From Roseicella aerolata (lineage in GTDB: Bacteria; Pseudomonadota; Alphaproteobacteria; Acetobacterales; Acetobacteraceae): a stretch of 64,000 bases of DNA. Positions 36,658 to 46,851 of this stretch are shown here, piece after piece. Position numbers and translations under genes: made by a program. The DNA is taken from assembly GCF_020523605.1 (NCBI RefSeq), contig NZ_JAJAQI010000024.1:1-64000 (forward strand), read 5' to 3'. The stretch's first letter is position 1; every line of letters begins with the position of its first letter. A model generated the notes under the pieces. That model had not been told where the DNA came from. It saw nothing but the letters and a program-made list of their open reading frames with translations, and did no database searches.

Positions 36658-39513
36658 TCACGGCTGATTCAGGAATTCGCGCGTTTCCGCCACCACGGCG
36701 CTGAGGCCGAGCCGGCGCACCGGCACCCCCTCCGGCAGGCCGGCCAGCAGGCGGCTGGGGCAGGAGCGGTCGAGCAGCACGAAAACCCCGCGGTCATCGG
36801 CGCGGCGGATCAGCCTTCCGAAGGCCTGACGCAGCCGGTGGCGGGCGAGCGCGTCGTCATAGGCGGAGGGCGAGCCGCCCGAGAGGTGGATGCGCCTCTC
36901 GCGATGCAGGATGGAGGGGCGCGGCCAGGGCACCCGGTCGAAGACCAGCAGGCGAAGCGACCGGCCCGGCACGTCCACGCCGTCCCGCATGGCATCGGTG
37001 CCGAGCAGGCAGGCATCCTCCTCCGCCCGGAAGACGTCCACCAACGTGGCGTTGTCCATCGCGTCCACATGCTGGGCGTAGAGCGGGATGCCCGCCGCCT
37101 CCAGCGCCGGAGCCATGCGGTGGAAGCTCTCCCGCAGCCGCCGGATGGCGGTGAAGAGGCCGAGCGCGCCGCCGCCCGAGGCGAGGAACAGCGCCTGCAT
37201 CGCCGCCGCGACCTGGCCGCCGCGCAGCTTGTCCACATCGGTCACCACGAAGGCGCGGGTGCGGGCGGCGTAGTCGAAGGGGCTGGGCACGGCGGCGCGG
37301 ATGGCGGGAGCCGGCAGGTGGCAGGTGCCGGTGCGGGCCTCGGCCGCGGTCCAGCTGGCCTCCGGCTCCTCCGAGAGGCCCGCATCGCGCAGCGTCGCGC
37401 TGGTGATCAGCATGCCATGCGCCGGCGCGGCGACGGAAAGGGCGAAGGGCGTGGTCGGGTCCAACCAGTGCCGGTGCATGCCGGCATCCACCTCCCGCCC
37501 CTCGCGGCGGGTGAGCACGAGCCAGTCCACGAAGTCGCGGCGCTCGCCGGGGGTGGGGGGCGGCTCGCGCAGGGCGCGGAGCATGGCCTGCCAGGCCCGC
37601 AGCGGGATCAGGGCGCGGCGCTCGATCCCCTTGGCGGCGGTCTCAATGCGGATGCGGTCGCCGGTTTCCAGCTCCTCCACCTCATCCTCGAGCCGGGCCA
37701 TGAGCCGGTCCCGCAGCAGGACCAGCGGCTCCTCCAGGCGCTTGAGGGCGCGCTCCAGCGCCTCGGCGGCGTCCGGCACATCCCCCCCCAGCGGGTGCAG
37801 GTCGCATTCGGCATCGTAGAGCCCGTCCTCCTCCGCCGCGCGGGCCAGCACCTGGCGGCGGACGGCGCGGAGGAACATCTCGGTCGGGTTCGCCAGGCGT
37901 TCGGCCGCGGCGGCGGAGAGCACGGGGCGCTCCGCCGCCGCCTCCGCCTCGTCCGGCAGGGCATGGACGGGGTCGTGCCGCGGCGGGCGCGGCTCCTCCG
38001 ACAGGCGCGTCACCCAGCCGAGGCCGGGCAGGGCGCGGGCCGCCTGCAGCGCCGCCTCCATCGGCGCCAGCAGTTCGGGGATGTCGCCGGCCAGCTCCTC
38101 GATCCGGCGCCTCAGGCCGCGGGCGCGGCTGCGGCCGCCCTCGGCGCCCAGCAGCCAGCGGCGCAGCTCCGCCGTCTCGGCGCCGGTAATGGCGGCGCTG
38201 AAGGCGGCATCCGCCGCGTCGAACAGGTGGTGGCCCTCGTCGAAGACGTAGCGCAGGGGCCGGCTGTCCTCCCCGCCGCCCAGCGCCGCCTGCACCATCA
38301 CCAGCGCATGGTTGGCGACGACCAGTGACGCAGTCCGGGCGCGGCGGATGGAGTGCTCGACGAAGCACTGCTTGTAGCGGGGGCAGGCGGAGCGGATGCA
38401 TTCGCCCCGCCGGTCGGCCAGCGGCCAGATGGCGGCCGGCCCGTGCAATTCCACGATCCAGCCGGGGAAGTCGCCGCCCATCAGGTCGCCGTCCCGCGTC
38501 GCCAGGGCCCAGCGGGCGACCAGGCCGAGGGGCACGGCCATGTCGGGATGGCCGGCCTGGCCCAGCATCTCCTCCATGTTGAGCAGGCAGAGGTAGTTCT
38601 CCCGCCCCTTGCGGACGACGACGCGGCGGCGGCGCTCCTCCGGCTCGGGGTAGAGCCGCCCCAGCTCCTGGTCGATCTGGCGCTGCAGGTTGCGGGTGAA
38701 GGTGGAGATCCAGACGGGGGCGCCGTTGCGCTCCGCCCAGAGGGAGGCAGGGGCGATGTAGCCCAGCGTCTTGCCGGTGCCGGTGCCGGCCTCGGCCAGC
38801 ACGACATGCGGGGCGCCCTGGTCGGCGCGCGGGGCGAAGGCGCCGGAGGCGGCGGAGGCATAGTCGGCCTGTTGCGGCCGCTGCTCCGCCCCCTCTCCCA
38901 GGATCTGGCCGAGGCGGGTGCGCGCCTCGGTCGGGGAGACGTCGAAGCTGGCCGGCGGCTGGGGCGGGCCTGGATCCTCCCAGTCCGGCAGTCGGCGCCA
39001 GACCTTGTAGGGGTCGAGCGTGGGCTTTTCCTCGCCGGCGCCCAGGGCGGCCAGCACCGACTCGGCCCAGGGCCAGGCGGCAGCCTTCCTGAGCTGCGCG
39101 GCCAGGATGCCGGCATCGCGGTTCATCGGCAGGCCGCGCCCGGCGGCAAGGCGGCGGAGCAGGATCGTCGCCATCTCCGGCAGCAGGGCGGCAGCGGCGG
39201 CATCGTCCTTCGGCAGGTCGAGGTCGAGCGCCATGGCGAGGCCGCGCGGCGTCGGGGCCGCGGGGCGGGCCGGCAGGCAGAAGGCGAAGAGCTCCAGCAG
39301 GTCGAAGCAGGCGTCGAAGCGCGGCAGGTCGAGCCGCCGGGCGGTGGCGGGGCCATGGACGAGGAGCGGCGGGGGCTGCCCGGCGAGGGTGCGATGCAGC
39401 TCGGCGGCGGACAGTTCCTGCAGCTCCCCATCGGGGGTCAGCAGCGTGGCGCGGCCATGACCCGCGACGAGCGCCGGGGCATCGGGGAGCAGCAGGCGGG
39501 GAGGGAGGGCCAT
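36658..39513 (-). CDS. DinG/XPD-family ATP-dependent DNA helicase
   Basis: A 951-residue protein. An N-terminal segment (about 1-180) of unknown function is followed by a superfamily 2 helicase: Walker A AEAGTGTGKT (240-249), four cysteines at 309, 372, 377 and 383 that should hold the 4Fe-4S cluster, and Walker B FDEGH (424-428). The C-terminal helicase domain has FDRVPWPRPS and RLIRRADDRG. DinG/XPD enzymes unwind DNA or DNA:RNA hybrids 5' to 3'. Unlike E. coli dinG I see no SOS box directly upstream. GGAGG-like elements precede the ATG weakly. Confidence 0.93.
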   Translation of the reverse strand: MALPPRLLLPDAPALVAGHGRATLLTPDGELQELSAAELHRTLAGQPPPLLVHGPATARRLDLPRFDACFDLLELFAFCLPARPAAPTPRGLAMALDLDLPKDDAAAAALLPEMATILLRRLAAGRGLPMNRDAGILAAQLRKAAAWPWAESVLAALGAGEEKPTLDPYKVWRRLPDWEDPGPPQPPASFDVSPTEARTRLGQILGEGAEQRPQQADYASAASGAFAPRADQGAPHVVLAEAGTGTGKTLGYIAPASLWAERNGAPVWISTFTRNLQRQIDQELGRLYPEPEERRRRVVVRKGRENYLCLLNMEEMLGQAGHPDMAVPLGLVARWALATRDGDLMGGDFPGWIVELHGPAAIWPLADRRGECIRSACPRYKQCFVEHSIRRARTASLVVANHALVMVQAALGGGEDSRPLRYVFDEGHHLFDAADAAFSAAITGAETAELRRWLLGAEGGRSRARGLRRRIEELAGDIPELLAPMEAALQAARALPGLGWVTRLSEEPRPPRHDPVHALPDEAEAAAERPVLSAAAAERLANPTEMFLRAVRRQVLARAAEEDGLYDAECDLHPLGGDVPDAAEALERALKRLEEPLVLLRDRLMARLEDEVEELETGDRIRIETAAKGIERRALIPLRAWQAMLRALREPPPTPGERRDFVDWLVLTRREGREVDAGMHRHWLDPTTPFALSVAAPAHGMLITSATLRDAGLSEEPEASWTAAEARTGTCHLPAPAIRAAVPSPFDYAARTRAFVVTDVDKLRGGQVAAAMQALFLASGGGALGLFTAIRRLRESFHRMAPALEAAGIPLYAQHVDAMDNATLVDVFRAEEDACLLGTDAMRDGVDVPGRSLRLLVFDRVPWPRPSILHRERRIHLSGGSPSAYDDALARHRLRQAFGRLIRRADDRGVFVLLDRSCPSRLLAGLPEGVPVRRLGLSAVVAETREFLNQP

Positions 39514-39686
39514 GGGTGGCCCAGACTAGCGCAACCGGAGGGATCGGTCGCGGGCGGCGTGGCGGTGCCCAGCCATGCGGTGGCGGACGGCCATGCCCGG
39601 GCGTATCGCCGATGACGTCCCCGCGCATCACCGGCGGCCGGGCTGCGTTGTCGCTCCCTGCTGCTGCGGCATGACGAGGAGGCCCG

Positions 39687-40205
39687 ATGCACCGCCGGCG
39701 ACTTGGCGCCCTGGCCCTGGTCCTGCTGGCCGCCGCCGTGCCGCGGGAGGCGATGCCGGAGGCCTGCCCCGCCGCGGGCGATGGCCGGCAGCGGACCTAC
39801 CGGAACGAGCGCTTCGGCATCCTCATGCGCTACCCCTCGGTCTTCGCGCTCGACCCCGACAGCGTTCCCGAGAATGGCGACAGCGCCCGCTTCTGGACGG
39901 CGGACCGCCGGGCGACCGCGGTGGTGAACGCATCGCGGAGCAAGGAGGGCCGGGAACTCGGCCATTTCCTCGCCGAAGCCGAGGAGGACATCCTGCGCAA
40001 CAGCCGCGGCGAGGTCACCTACCGGCGCCGCCGCGACAACTGGTTCGTCCTCAGCGGCTATATCCTCGACCGCATCTTCTACCGGCGCACCTTCCTCGCA
40101 GCCGATGGAACCCTGGCAACGCTCTGGCTGGAATTCCCGCGCGCGCTGCGCCCCTGCCTGGAGGATGCGGTGACGACCATGTCGCTGTCCTTCCGCCCGA
40201 TGTAG
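39687..40205 (+). CDS. Hypothetical exported protein
   Basis: A 172-residue protein with a signal peptide (MHRRRLGALALVLLAAAVPREA, cleavage near 22-26). The mature part contains YRNERFGILMRYPSVFALDPDSVPENGDSARFWTADRRA, a pattern of small secreted alpha/beta proteins. Cys residues near the N- and C-termini could form a disulfide. No family is recognised. GAGGAGG 4-5 bases before the ATG is a strong ribosome binding site. Confidence 0.8.
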   Translation: MHRRRLGALALVLLAAAVPREAMPEACPAAGDGRQRTYRNERFGILMRYPSVFALDPDSVPENGDSARFWTADRRATAVVNASRSKEGRELGHFLAEAEEDILRNSRGEVTYRRRRDNWFVLSGYILDRIFYRRTFLAADGTLATLWLEFPRALRPCLEDAVTTMSLSFRPM

Positions 40206-40299
40206 CGGCGCACCGGGCGGAAGGCGCGGCCAGGGCAGATCGCCGCGGGGCGGAAGCGCCCGGAGGCGTGGATCTGCTCACACAGGGCCATACAGCGCC

Positions 40300-40323
40300 G
40301 TCACCCCGCGCAGCCGGGGTGAC
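40300..40323. terminator. Candidate bidirectional terminator hairpin
   Basis: GTCACCCCG (40300-40308) pairs perfectly with CGGGGTGAC (40315-40323) around a 6-base loop. It lies between the convergent exported-protein and monooxygenase genes. No T-run is seen, but the position is exact for a shared terminator. Confidence 0.5.
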
Positions 40324-40335
40324 GACGTTCCGGGC

Positions 40336-41838
40336 TCAGCGATAAACGAACTCCGCCCCATCCAGATCGGTGGCCGGGATCGCGTCCTTCTCCATCCAGT
40401 AGTCCTGGGTGTGCTGCCATTCCGGCTTGTCGCCGCGCTTGGGCAGCAGGTGCATGCCGCGCATCAGGTAGCCCGGGTTGAAATTCTCCGGGTCGATCCA
40501 GGGCAGGATCGGCATGTCCTTGTCCTCGGGCCGCAGCGCGACCTCCACCCGCTTCGCGCCCTTGGCCTGCATGTGCTTTAGCAGGCGGCAGACGAAATCA
40601 CCCACAAGATCGGCCCGCAGCGTCCAGCTCGCGCGGAAATAGCCGAAGACCCAGACCATGTTCGGCACGCCGGTGAACATCATCCCGCGATAGGTCACGG
40701 TGTCGTGGAAGGCCAGCGGCTTGCCGTCGATCGCGAATTCGATGTCGCCCAGCACGTTCAGGTGGAAGCCGGTGGCGGTGACGATGATGTCCGCCTCCAG
40801 GTGCTTGCCGGACTTCAACTGGATGCCGGTCTCGTCGAAGCTCTCGATCTCGTCGGTGACGACCGAGGCCTCCCCGCGCGCCACCGCCTGGAACAGGTCG
40901 GCATCGGGGACGAAGGCGATGCGCTGCCGCCAGGGCCGGTAGCTCGGGGTGAAATGCGTGTCGATGTCGTAATCGGGGCCGAGGATGCTGCGCAGGTTCG
41001 CCAGCATCTCCTGCTTCACCTTCTCGGGCTCCTTGAAGCACCGGTCGGTGAACAGCGCCTGCTCATGCAGGATCTTGCGCCGCGTGATCTCGTGGATCCA
41101 GGTCTCTTCGATGCCCAGCGCGCGCAGCTCCTCGGCGATCTCGATCGCGTTGCGGCCGGTGCGGAAATAGGTGGGCGAGCGCTGCAGCATCACCACATGC
41201 GCGGCCTTGCCGGCCATGGCCGGGACGATGGTCGCGGCCGAGGCGCCGGAGCCGATGACCACCACGCGCTTGCCCGTGTAGTCGAGATCCTCCGGCCAGG
41301 TCTGCGGGTGGACGATGGTGCCCTTGAACCGCGCCATGCCCGGCCATTCCGGCGTGTAGCCTTCCGAGTGCCGGTAGTAGCCCTGGCACATCCAGAGGAA
41401 ATTGGCGGTGATCACCACCGGCTCGCCGGTATCGGTCCGCGTCGCCTCGACGGTCCAGCGGTTCTCGGCGGAGGACCAGCTCGCGCTGCTGATCTTGTGG
41501 TTGTAGCGGATGTGGCGGCCGAGGTCGTTCTCCTCGATCACCTCGCCCATGTATTTCCGGATCTCCTCGGCGGTCGCGATCGGCGTGCCGGTCCAGGGCT
41601 TGAAGCGGTAGCCGAAGGTGTGCAGGTCGCTGTCCGAGCGGATGCCGGGATATTTATGCGTCCACCAGGTGCCGCCGAAGGTCTCCTGGCTCTCCAGCAC
41701 GACGAAGCTGGTGTCCGGGCATTGCGTCGTCAGGTGATAGGCGCCGCCGACGCCGGAGATGCCGGCGCCCACGATCAGGACGTCGAAATGCTCGGCGGGC
41801 CGCGCCTTGGGCCGTTCGAGGGTTGCTGCCTCGGACAT
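40336..41838 (-). CDS. FAD-dependent monooxygenase, Baeyer-Villiger/FMO type
   Basis: A 500-residue flavoprotein. The FAD motif GAGISG is at 24-29 and a second NADPH motif GSGASA at 196-201. Between them the fingerprint F-x-G-x3-H-x3-W-P (FKGTIVHPQTWP, 171-182) marks class B monooxygenases. They insert oxygen next to a ketone or oxidise N/S atoms with NADPH and O2. The length fits type I enzymes. The substrate is not evident. GGAGG precedes the ATG by 9 bases. The gene stands alone. Confidence 0.92.
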   Translation of the reverse strand: MSEAATLERPKARPAEHFDVLIVGAGISGVGGAYHLTTQCPDTSFVVLESQETFGGTWWTHKYPGIRSDSDLHTFGYRFKPWTGTPIATAEEIRKYMGEVIEENDLGRHIRYNHKISSASWSSAENRWTVEATRTDTGEPVVITANFLWMCQGYYRHSEGYTPEWPGMARFKGTIVHPQTWPEDLDYTGKRVVVIGSGASAATIVPAMAGKAAHVVMLQRSPTYFRTGRNAIEIAEELRALGIEETWIHEITRRKILHEQALFTDRCFKEPEKVKQEMLANLRSILGPDYDIDTHFTPSYRPWRQRIAFVPDADLFQAVARGEASVVTDEIESFDETGIQLKSGKHLEADIIVTATGFHLNVLGDIEFAIDGKPLAFHDTVTYRGMMFTGVPNMVWVFGYFRASWTLRADLVGDFVCRLLKHMQAKGAKRVEVALRPEDKDMPILPWIDPENFNPGYLMRGMHLLPKRGDKPEWQHTQDYWMEKDAIPATDLDGAEFVYR

Positions 41839-42210
41839 TCGTCTTGGTCCTCCGTGGAGATTGGTTGGCGGCGCCCTGGCCGCGGTTGCGGGCATTGCAG
41901 CATGCCGGCGGCGGCCGGAACAGCCCGGCGGCGGGCGCACGCTCCTGGCCCGATCTGTCGCAGTGCAGATAGGCGCTCGCCTTGATCGGGATCAAGTCGG
42001 TCGAATGACCGTTCCGCGGATGGCGGACCGGCGCCCGGCTTCGGGCACCCTCCCCACCGCGGAGCATGGCCGCGCCTCCGGCATTCACGCCCGTTTGCGC
42101 GCCGCACCGGGAAGGGCACCCGGCCTTGCGCAGCCCGCAACGGGCTGGTTCCGTAGGGTTCGGGAAGGCCGGCCCGGACTTGGCGAGGCGCGGCCAGGGG
42201 ATGCAGCGGA

Positions 42211-43209
42211 ATGGATCGACGTGGCATCATGGCGCTCGCGGCCGGTGCGGCATTGGCCGGCATGGCCGCTGCCCAGCCCGCGGCGATCCGCGGCACGGCC
42301 AGCTACCGCGAGCGCATGGCCCTGCCACCGGGGGCGGTGCTGGTGGTGGAACTGATCGACATCTCGCGGGCCGATATGCCGGCCGTGCGGCTGGCGGAGG
42401 CACGCATCCCCATCCAGGGCCAGATCCCGCTCGCCTTCACCCTGGCCTACGATCCGGCGCGGATCCTGCCGCACCACAGCTATGCCGTGCGGGGCGTGAT
42501 CGAGATCGAGGGCAGGGCCGCCCTCCGCACCGATACCATCCATCCCGTGCTGACCCGGGGGGCGGGCGAGGCGGTGGCGCTGCGCCTGATCCGCGCGGCC
42601 GCCCCGCCGGCGGCCGAGGTCCCGGCGCTGGTCGGGCCGGACTGGGTGGCGGAGGAGATCGGCGACCGGGGCGTGCTGGATGGTGTGGCCCCCAGCCTCG
42701 CCTTCACGGCGGAGGGGATGGTCGCGGGCTCTGGCGGCTGCAACCGGCTGGCCGGCGGCTACAGCCTCTCGGGCGAGGGGATCACCTTCACCCGGATGGC
42801 CGCAACCAGGATGGCCTGCGTCCCCGCGGTGGCGGAGCAGGAGGGGCGGTTCCTCCGCGCCCTCGGCGAAGCCAGGCGCTGGCGGATCACGCCGGAGGGG
42901 AGGCTGCTGCTGCTGGACGGGGCGGGGGCGCTCAGCGCGCCGTGTCGGCCGGAAGGCCGAAGGCGTCGGGGTAGCCGAACAGGCCGACCTGGCCGCCGGT
43001 ATGCAGGAAGACGACATTCTCGTCCTTCCCGAACCTCCCCTTGCCGATCAGGTCGATCAGCCCGGCCATGCCCTTCCCGGAATAGACGGGGTCGAGCAGG
43101 ATGCCCTCCTGCTCCGCCACCAGCCGGACGGCCTCGACCATCCCCTGGGTCGGGATGCCGTAGCCCTGGCCGACATAGTCGCAATTGGCGACCACATGCT
43201 CCGGCCTGA
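42211..43209 (+). CDS. Lipoprotein-like YbaY domain plus META domain protein, with abnormal C-terminal extension
   Basis: The first 250 residues form a coherent protein: a signal-like N-terminus ([22 protein letters not shown]), a YbaY-type domain (about 28-125; [28 protein letters not shown]), and a META domain (about 145-240; [31 protein letters not shown]). Beyond about residue 245 the frame reads on for 80 Arg/Pro-rich residues, antiparallel over the D-cysteine desulfhydrase gene (278-base overlap), to TGA 43209. The family ends soon after the META domain. The other frame has a stop at 42974, so a frameshift in the G-rich run near 42920-42940 would give a normal end. This could be a real frameshift, a sequencing error or a lost stop. 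Confidence 0.7.
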   Translation: MDRRGIMALAAGAALAGMAAAQPAAIRGTASYRERMALPPGAVLVVELIDISRADMPAVRLAEARIPIQGQIPLAFTLAYDPARILPHHSYAVRGVIEIEGRAALRTDTIHPVLTRGAGEAVALRLIRAAAPPAAEVPALVGPDWVAEEIGDRGVLDGVAPSLAFTAEGMVAGSGGCNRLAGGYSLSGEGITFTRMAATRMACVPAVAEQEGRFLRALGEARRWRITPEGRLLLLDGAGALSAPCRPEGRRRRGSRTGRPGRRYAGRRHSRPSRTSPCRSGRSARPCPSRNRRGRAGCPPAPPPAGRPRPSPGSGCRSPGRHSRNWRPHAPA

Positions 43210-43948
43210 CCAGGGGCGGCAGGCCGAGATGGGCGATGGTGCGCTCGGCCAGCGCGAGGACATTCGCCTCCTGCTTCGGCTTCGGGGCGCGGACGCCGAT
43301 GCCGAGCACGGGGATGCCGCTGTTGAGCGCGACGAGGCCCGCAACCAGCCCGGCCTGGGTGCCGGCGCTGCCCGTGGCGTGCACCAGATGGTCGATCCTG
43401 AGGCCCATGTCGGAGGCCTGGGTCACCAATTCCTGTGCCGCGTTGACATAGCCCAGCGCCCCGATGGGGTTGGACCCGCCGCCGGGGATGACATAGGGCT
43501 TGCGGCCGGTGCTCCGCATCTCCTCCGCCACCGCTTCCATCTCCGCCTGCATGTCGGCCCCGCCGGGGCGGCGGGAGATGGTGGCGCCATGCAGCTTGTC
43601 CATGAGCACGTTGCCGGAACGGGTATAGGCCGGGTCGGTGTAGCCGGTCCGGTCCTCCAGCAGGATGTGGCAGGCGAGGCCGAGTCTGGCGCAGGCAGCG
43701 GCGGTCTGCCTTGCGTGGTTGGACTGGGTGGCGCCCTGGGTGATGACGATGTCGGCACCCTGCGCGAGCGCGTCCGCGCACAGGTATTCCAGCTTGCGGG
43801 TCTTGTTGCCGCCGGTCGAGAGGCCGGTGCAGTCATCCCGCTTGATCCAGAGCTTCGGCCCGCCGAGATGCTTCGACAGGCGCTCCATGGGCTCGAGCGG
43901 GGTCGGCATGTGGCCGAGCCGGACGCGCGGGAAGCGGGCGAGGTTCAT
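42932..43948 (-). CDS. D-cysteine desulfhydrase / 1-aminocyclopropane-1-carboxylate deaminase family protein
   Basis: A 338-residue PLP enzyme of fold type II. The N-terminal [43 protein letters not shown] contains the PLP-lysine in GGNKTRK (about residue 53). Other motifs are [23 protein letters not shown] and the phosphate-binding GSAGTQAG. The family deaminates D-cysteine to pyruvate, H2S and ammonia, or ACC to 2-oxobutyrate. Residue choice to separate the two cannot be made safely, but the sequence resembles the D-cysteine desulfhydrase branch. ATG 43948 has GGAGG upstream. The 3' end is antiparallel to the META-domain frame. Confidence 0.88.
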   Translation of the reverse strand: MNLARFPRVRLGHMPTPLEPMERLSKHLGGPKLWIKRDDCTGLSTGGNKTRKLEYLCADALAQGADIVITQGATQSNHARQTAAACARLGLACHILLEDRTGYTDPAYTRSGNVLMDKLHGATISRRPGGADMQAEMEAVAEEMRSTGRKPYVIPGGGSNPIGALGYVNAAQELVTQASDMGLRIDHLVHATGSAGTQAGLVAGLVALNSGIPVLGIGVRAPKPKQEANVLALAERTIAHLGLPPLVRPEHVVANCDYVGQGYGIPTQGMVEAVRLVAEQEGILLDPVYSGKGMAGLIDLIGKGRFGKDENVVFLHTGGQVGLFGYPDAFGLPADTAR

Positions 43949-44152
43949 GGCGGCGGGTTTCCTCCGGCGGCGAGTCTGGCCGGGGAGGCTAGCGGCGATC
44001 AGTGGCGGGGGCGAGGGTGGGCCGCGCCCTGCTCGCGGTCCCCAGGCGGCAAGGCGGCGCCGCGGGCCGGAAGAAGGCATGGCCGGAGCAATGTCCGGCC
44101 ATGACGATGCATCGCGGGATCAGGCGCCTGGACGGCGCCCGTCGGCCGGGCC

Positions 44153-45151
44153 TCAGCCCAGCTTCATCCGCTCCGCGATCTGCACCGCGTTCAGCGCCGC
44201 GCCCTTCAGAAGCTGGTCGCCGCAGAGAAAGACATCGAGGCCGCAATCGCCGAAGACCGGGTTGGCGCGGATCCGCCCCGCCTCGACATCATCCTGCCCG
44301 GTCGCGGTCAGCGGCATCGGGTAGAGCTTGTTCGCCGGGTCATCCACCAGCTTCACGCCGGCCGCCCTGGCCAGCACGGCGCGCGCCGCCTCCGGCGTCA
44401 CCGGCCGTTCGGTCTCGATCGTCACGGCCTCGGCATGCACCCGGAAGGTCGGGATGCGGACCGCGGTGCAGGAGACGAGAAGATCGGGCATCCCCATGAT
44501 CTTCCGGCTCTCCCAGGCGACCTTCATCTCCTCCCGCGTGTAGCCGTTTGGCTGGAAGCTATCGATCTGCGGGATGACGTTGAAGGGCAGCGGATGGGCG
44601 AAGACCGAGTGGCCCGGCTTGCCGCCTTCCAGCAGCACCCGGCGGGTCTCCTGCTCCAGCTCCTGCATACCCTCGGCGCCGGCGCCGCTGGCGGCCTGGT
44701 AGGTGGAGACGATCACCCGCTTCAGGCCGAATTCCCGGCGCAGCGGCTCCAGCGCCACCACCAGGATGGCGGTGGTGCAGTTCGGGTTGGCGATCAGCTT
44801 GTGGTTGCCGATGGCGTCCGCATTCACCTCCGGCACCACTAGGGGGACATCAGCCTCCAGCCGCAGGGCGGAGGAGTTGTCCACCACCGCGACACCCTCG
44901 GCCGCGAGCGCCCGTGCATGCGCCTTGGCGAAGTCGCCCGAGACGGCGAGCAGCGCCAGATCGAGGCCCTTGGCGGCGGCGGGGGAGAACTCCTCGATGG
45001 TGACCTCGCCCCAGGGGGTCTGCTGTTTGGTGCCGGCGCTGCGGGCGGAGGCGAACAGCTTCAACTCGGTCACCGGGAAGCGCCGCTTGCCCAGAACCTC
45101 CACCAACTCCTTGCCGACCGCGCCCGTGGCACCGATCACGCCGACCCGCAT
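44153..45151 (-). CDS. asd: Aspartate-semialdehyde dehydrogenase
   Basis: A 332-residue enzyme reducing aspartyl phosphate to aspartate semialdehyde with NADPH, in lysine, threonine and methionine synthesis. The cofactor motif GATGAVG (7-13), the active-site Cys125 in ANPNCTT, the PEVN element and the catalytic His region FRVHAEAV (about 238) are intact. The [12 protein letters not shown]-like stretch and length fit the bacterial type. There are no other lysine pathway genes in the window except the DapA-family gene 40 kb away. Confidence 0.96.
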   Translation of the reverse strand: MRVGVIGATGAVGKELVEVLGKRRFPVTELKLFASARSAGTKQQTPWGEVTIEEFSPAAAKGLDLALLAVSGDFAKAHARALAAEGVAVVDNSSALRLEADVPLVVPEVNADAIGNHKLIANPNCTTAILVVALEPLRREFGLKRVIVSTYQAASGAGAEGMQELEQETRRVLLEGGKPGHSVFAHPLPFNVIPQIDSFQPNGYTREEMKVAWESRKIMGMPDLLVSCTAVRIPTFRVHAEAVTIETERPVTPEAARAVLARAAGVKLVDDPANKLYPMPLTATGQDDVEAGRIRANPVFGDCGLDVFLCGDQLLKGAALNAVQIAERMKLG

Positions 45152-45279
45152 GGCACCCTTTCCTTCACGAAGAATGGGCCGTTTAGCGCGCCGGCCCCGC
45201 CGCCGCCACTGTCAAGTCCCGATGGCTGCCCTGCCCATGGCGCGTTGACCCCGCCGCCGACCCCTGCCATCTGCCCCGC

Positions 45280-46851
45280 ATGAGCGCCGATCCCTCCCTC
45301 CGCAACGTCAAGGCCTGGCCCTTCGAGGAAGCCGCCAAACTCGCGGACCGGCTGGCCGCCAGCCCGAAACCCGCGGGGGCCCTCTTCGAGACCGGCTATG
45401 GCCCCTCGGGCCTGCCGCATATCGGTACCTTCGGGGAAGTGGCGCGCACCACCTGGGTCCGCCGCGCCTTCGAGCGGATGACGGGCCTGCCCGCCCGCCT
45501 CGTCGCCTTCTCGGACGACATGGACGGGTTGCGGAAGGTCCCGGACAATGTCCCGAACAAGGATCTGCTGGCGCAGCATCTGGGCCGGCCGCTGACCGCC
45601 ATCCCCGATCCCTTCGGAACGCATCCGAGCTTCGGCGCGCACAACAACGCCCGGCTGCAGGCCTTCCTGGACGCCTTCGGGTTCGAATACGAGTTCGCCT
45701 CCTCCACCGACTACTACAAGGGCGGGCGGTTCGACGCGGCGCTGCTGCGCATGGCGGAACGGCACGAGGCGGTGAGGAAGGTCATCCTCCCCACCCTCGG
45801 CCCGGAACGAAGGGCCACCTATTCGCCTTTCCTCCCCATCCATCCGGAGACGGGCGTGGTCATGCAGGTGCCGATGGAGGAAGTGCGGCCAGAGGACGAC
45901 CTGCTGGTCTGGGTCGATCCGGAAACCGGCAAGCGCCACGGCACGCGCATCACCGGCGGCCATTGCAAGGCGCAGTGGAAAGCCGACTGGGCGCTGCGCT
46001 GGTATGCGCTGGGCGTCGATTACGAGATGTCGGGCAAGGACCTGATCGATTCCGTGAAGCTCTCCGGCGCCATCTGCCGCATCCTCGGCGGCACGCCGCC
46101 CGTCGGCTTCACCTATGAGCTCTTCCTGGACGAGCACGGGCAGAAGATCAGCAAGTCCAAGGGCAACGGCCTCACCATCGAGGAATGGCTGCGCTACGCC
46201 CCGCCCGAGAGCCTGGCCCAGTTCATGTACCAGGCGCCGCAGCGGGCGAAGCGGCTGTTCTTCGACGTCATCCCCCGCGCGGTGGACGAGTATCTCGGCA
46301 ATCTGGAGAAGCTGAAGGCCCAGCCCGAGGGTACCAACCCCGCCTTCCACATCCACAACGGCAGCAGCAACGACCCCGGCTCGCCCATCTCCTTCGCCAT
46401 GCTGCTGAACCTCGCCAGCGTGGTGAATGCGGACGATCCCCAGATCCTGTGGGGCTTCATCCGCCGCTACGCGCCCGATGTGACGCCGGAGAGCCACCCG
46501 ATGCTGGCGCGCCTGGCCGAGTACGCGGTGGCCTACTACCGCGACTTCGTCGCGCCCACGAAGACATTCCGTGCGCCGAACGAGATCGAGCGCGGCGCGC
46601 TGGAGGACCTGCTGCATGTCCTGCGCAGCCTGCCGGAGGACAGCGATGCCGAGGCGATCCAGACGCTGCTCTATGAGGTCGGCAAGCGGCACGCCTTCGC
46701 CAGTCTGCGCGACTGGTTCTCCTGCCTCTACCAGGTCCTGCTCGGCCAGCAGGAGGGCCCGCGCTTCGGCGGCTTCGTCGCGCTCTACGGCATCCCCGGC
46801 ACCATCGGGCTGATCGAGACGGCGCTGGCGCGCGAGGTGGCGGCGGAGTGA
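45280..46851 (+). CDS. lysS: Lysyl-tRNA synthetase, class I
   Basis: A 523-residue class I LysRS, the form used by archaea and many alphaproteobacteria instead of class II LysS. The HIGH-type motif is PHIGT (46-50) and the KMSKS-type motif is KISKS (289-293). Other conserved parts are [21 protein letters not shown] and [15 protein letters not shown]. It charges tRNA-Lys in the cytosol. The stop overlaps the GTG start of the mprF-like gene by 4 bases (GTGA), so the synthetase and an enzyme family that consumes Lys-tRNA are co-translated. Confidence 0.96.
   Translation: MSADPSLRNVKAWPFEEAAKLADRLAASPKPAGALFETGYGPSGLPHIGTFGEVARTTWVRRAFERMTGLPARLVAFSDDMDGLRKVPDNVPNKDLLAQHLGRPLTAIPDPFGTHPSFGAHNNARLQAFLDAFGFEYEFASSTDYYKGGRFDAALLRMAERHEAVRKVILPTLGPERRATYSPFLPIHPETGVVMQVPMEEVRPEDDLLVWVDPETGKRHGTRITGGHCKAQWKADWALRWYALGVDYEMSGKDLIDSVKLSGAICRILGGTPPVGFTYELFLDEHGQKISKSKGNGLTIEEWLRYAPPESLAQFMYQAPQRAKRLFFDVIPRAVDEYLGNLEKLKAQPEGTNPAFHIHNGSSNDPGSPISFAMLLNLASVVNADDPQILWGFIRRYAPDVTPESHPMLARLAEYAVAYYRDFVAPTKTFRAPNEIERGALEDLLHVLRSLPEDSDAEAIQTLLYEVGKRHAFASLRDWFSCLYQVLLGQQEGPRFGGFVALYGIPGTIGLIETALAREVAAE

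Noticed and set aside
40051-40291. Small minus-strand frames over the exported protein's 3' end
   Set aside because: Overlap a gene with a strong ribosome binding site and signal peptide; composition is shadow-like.
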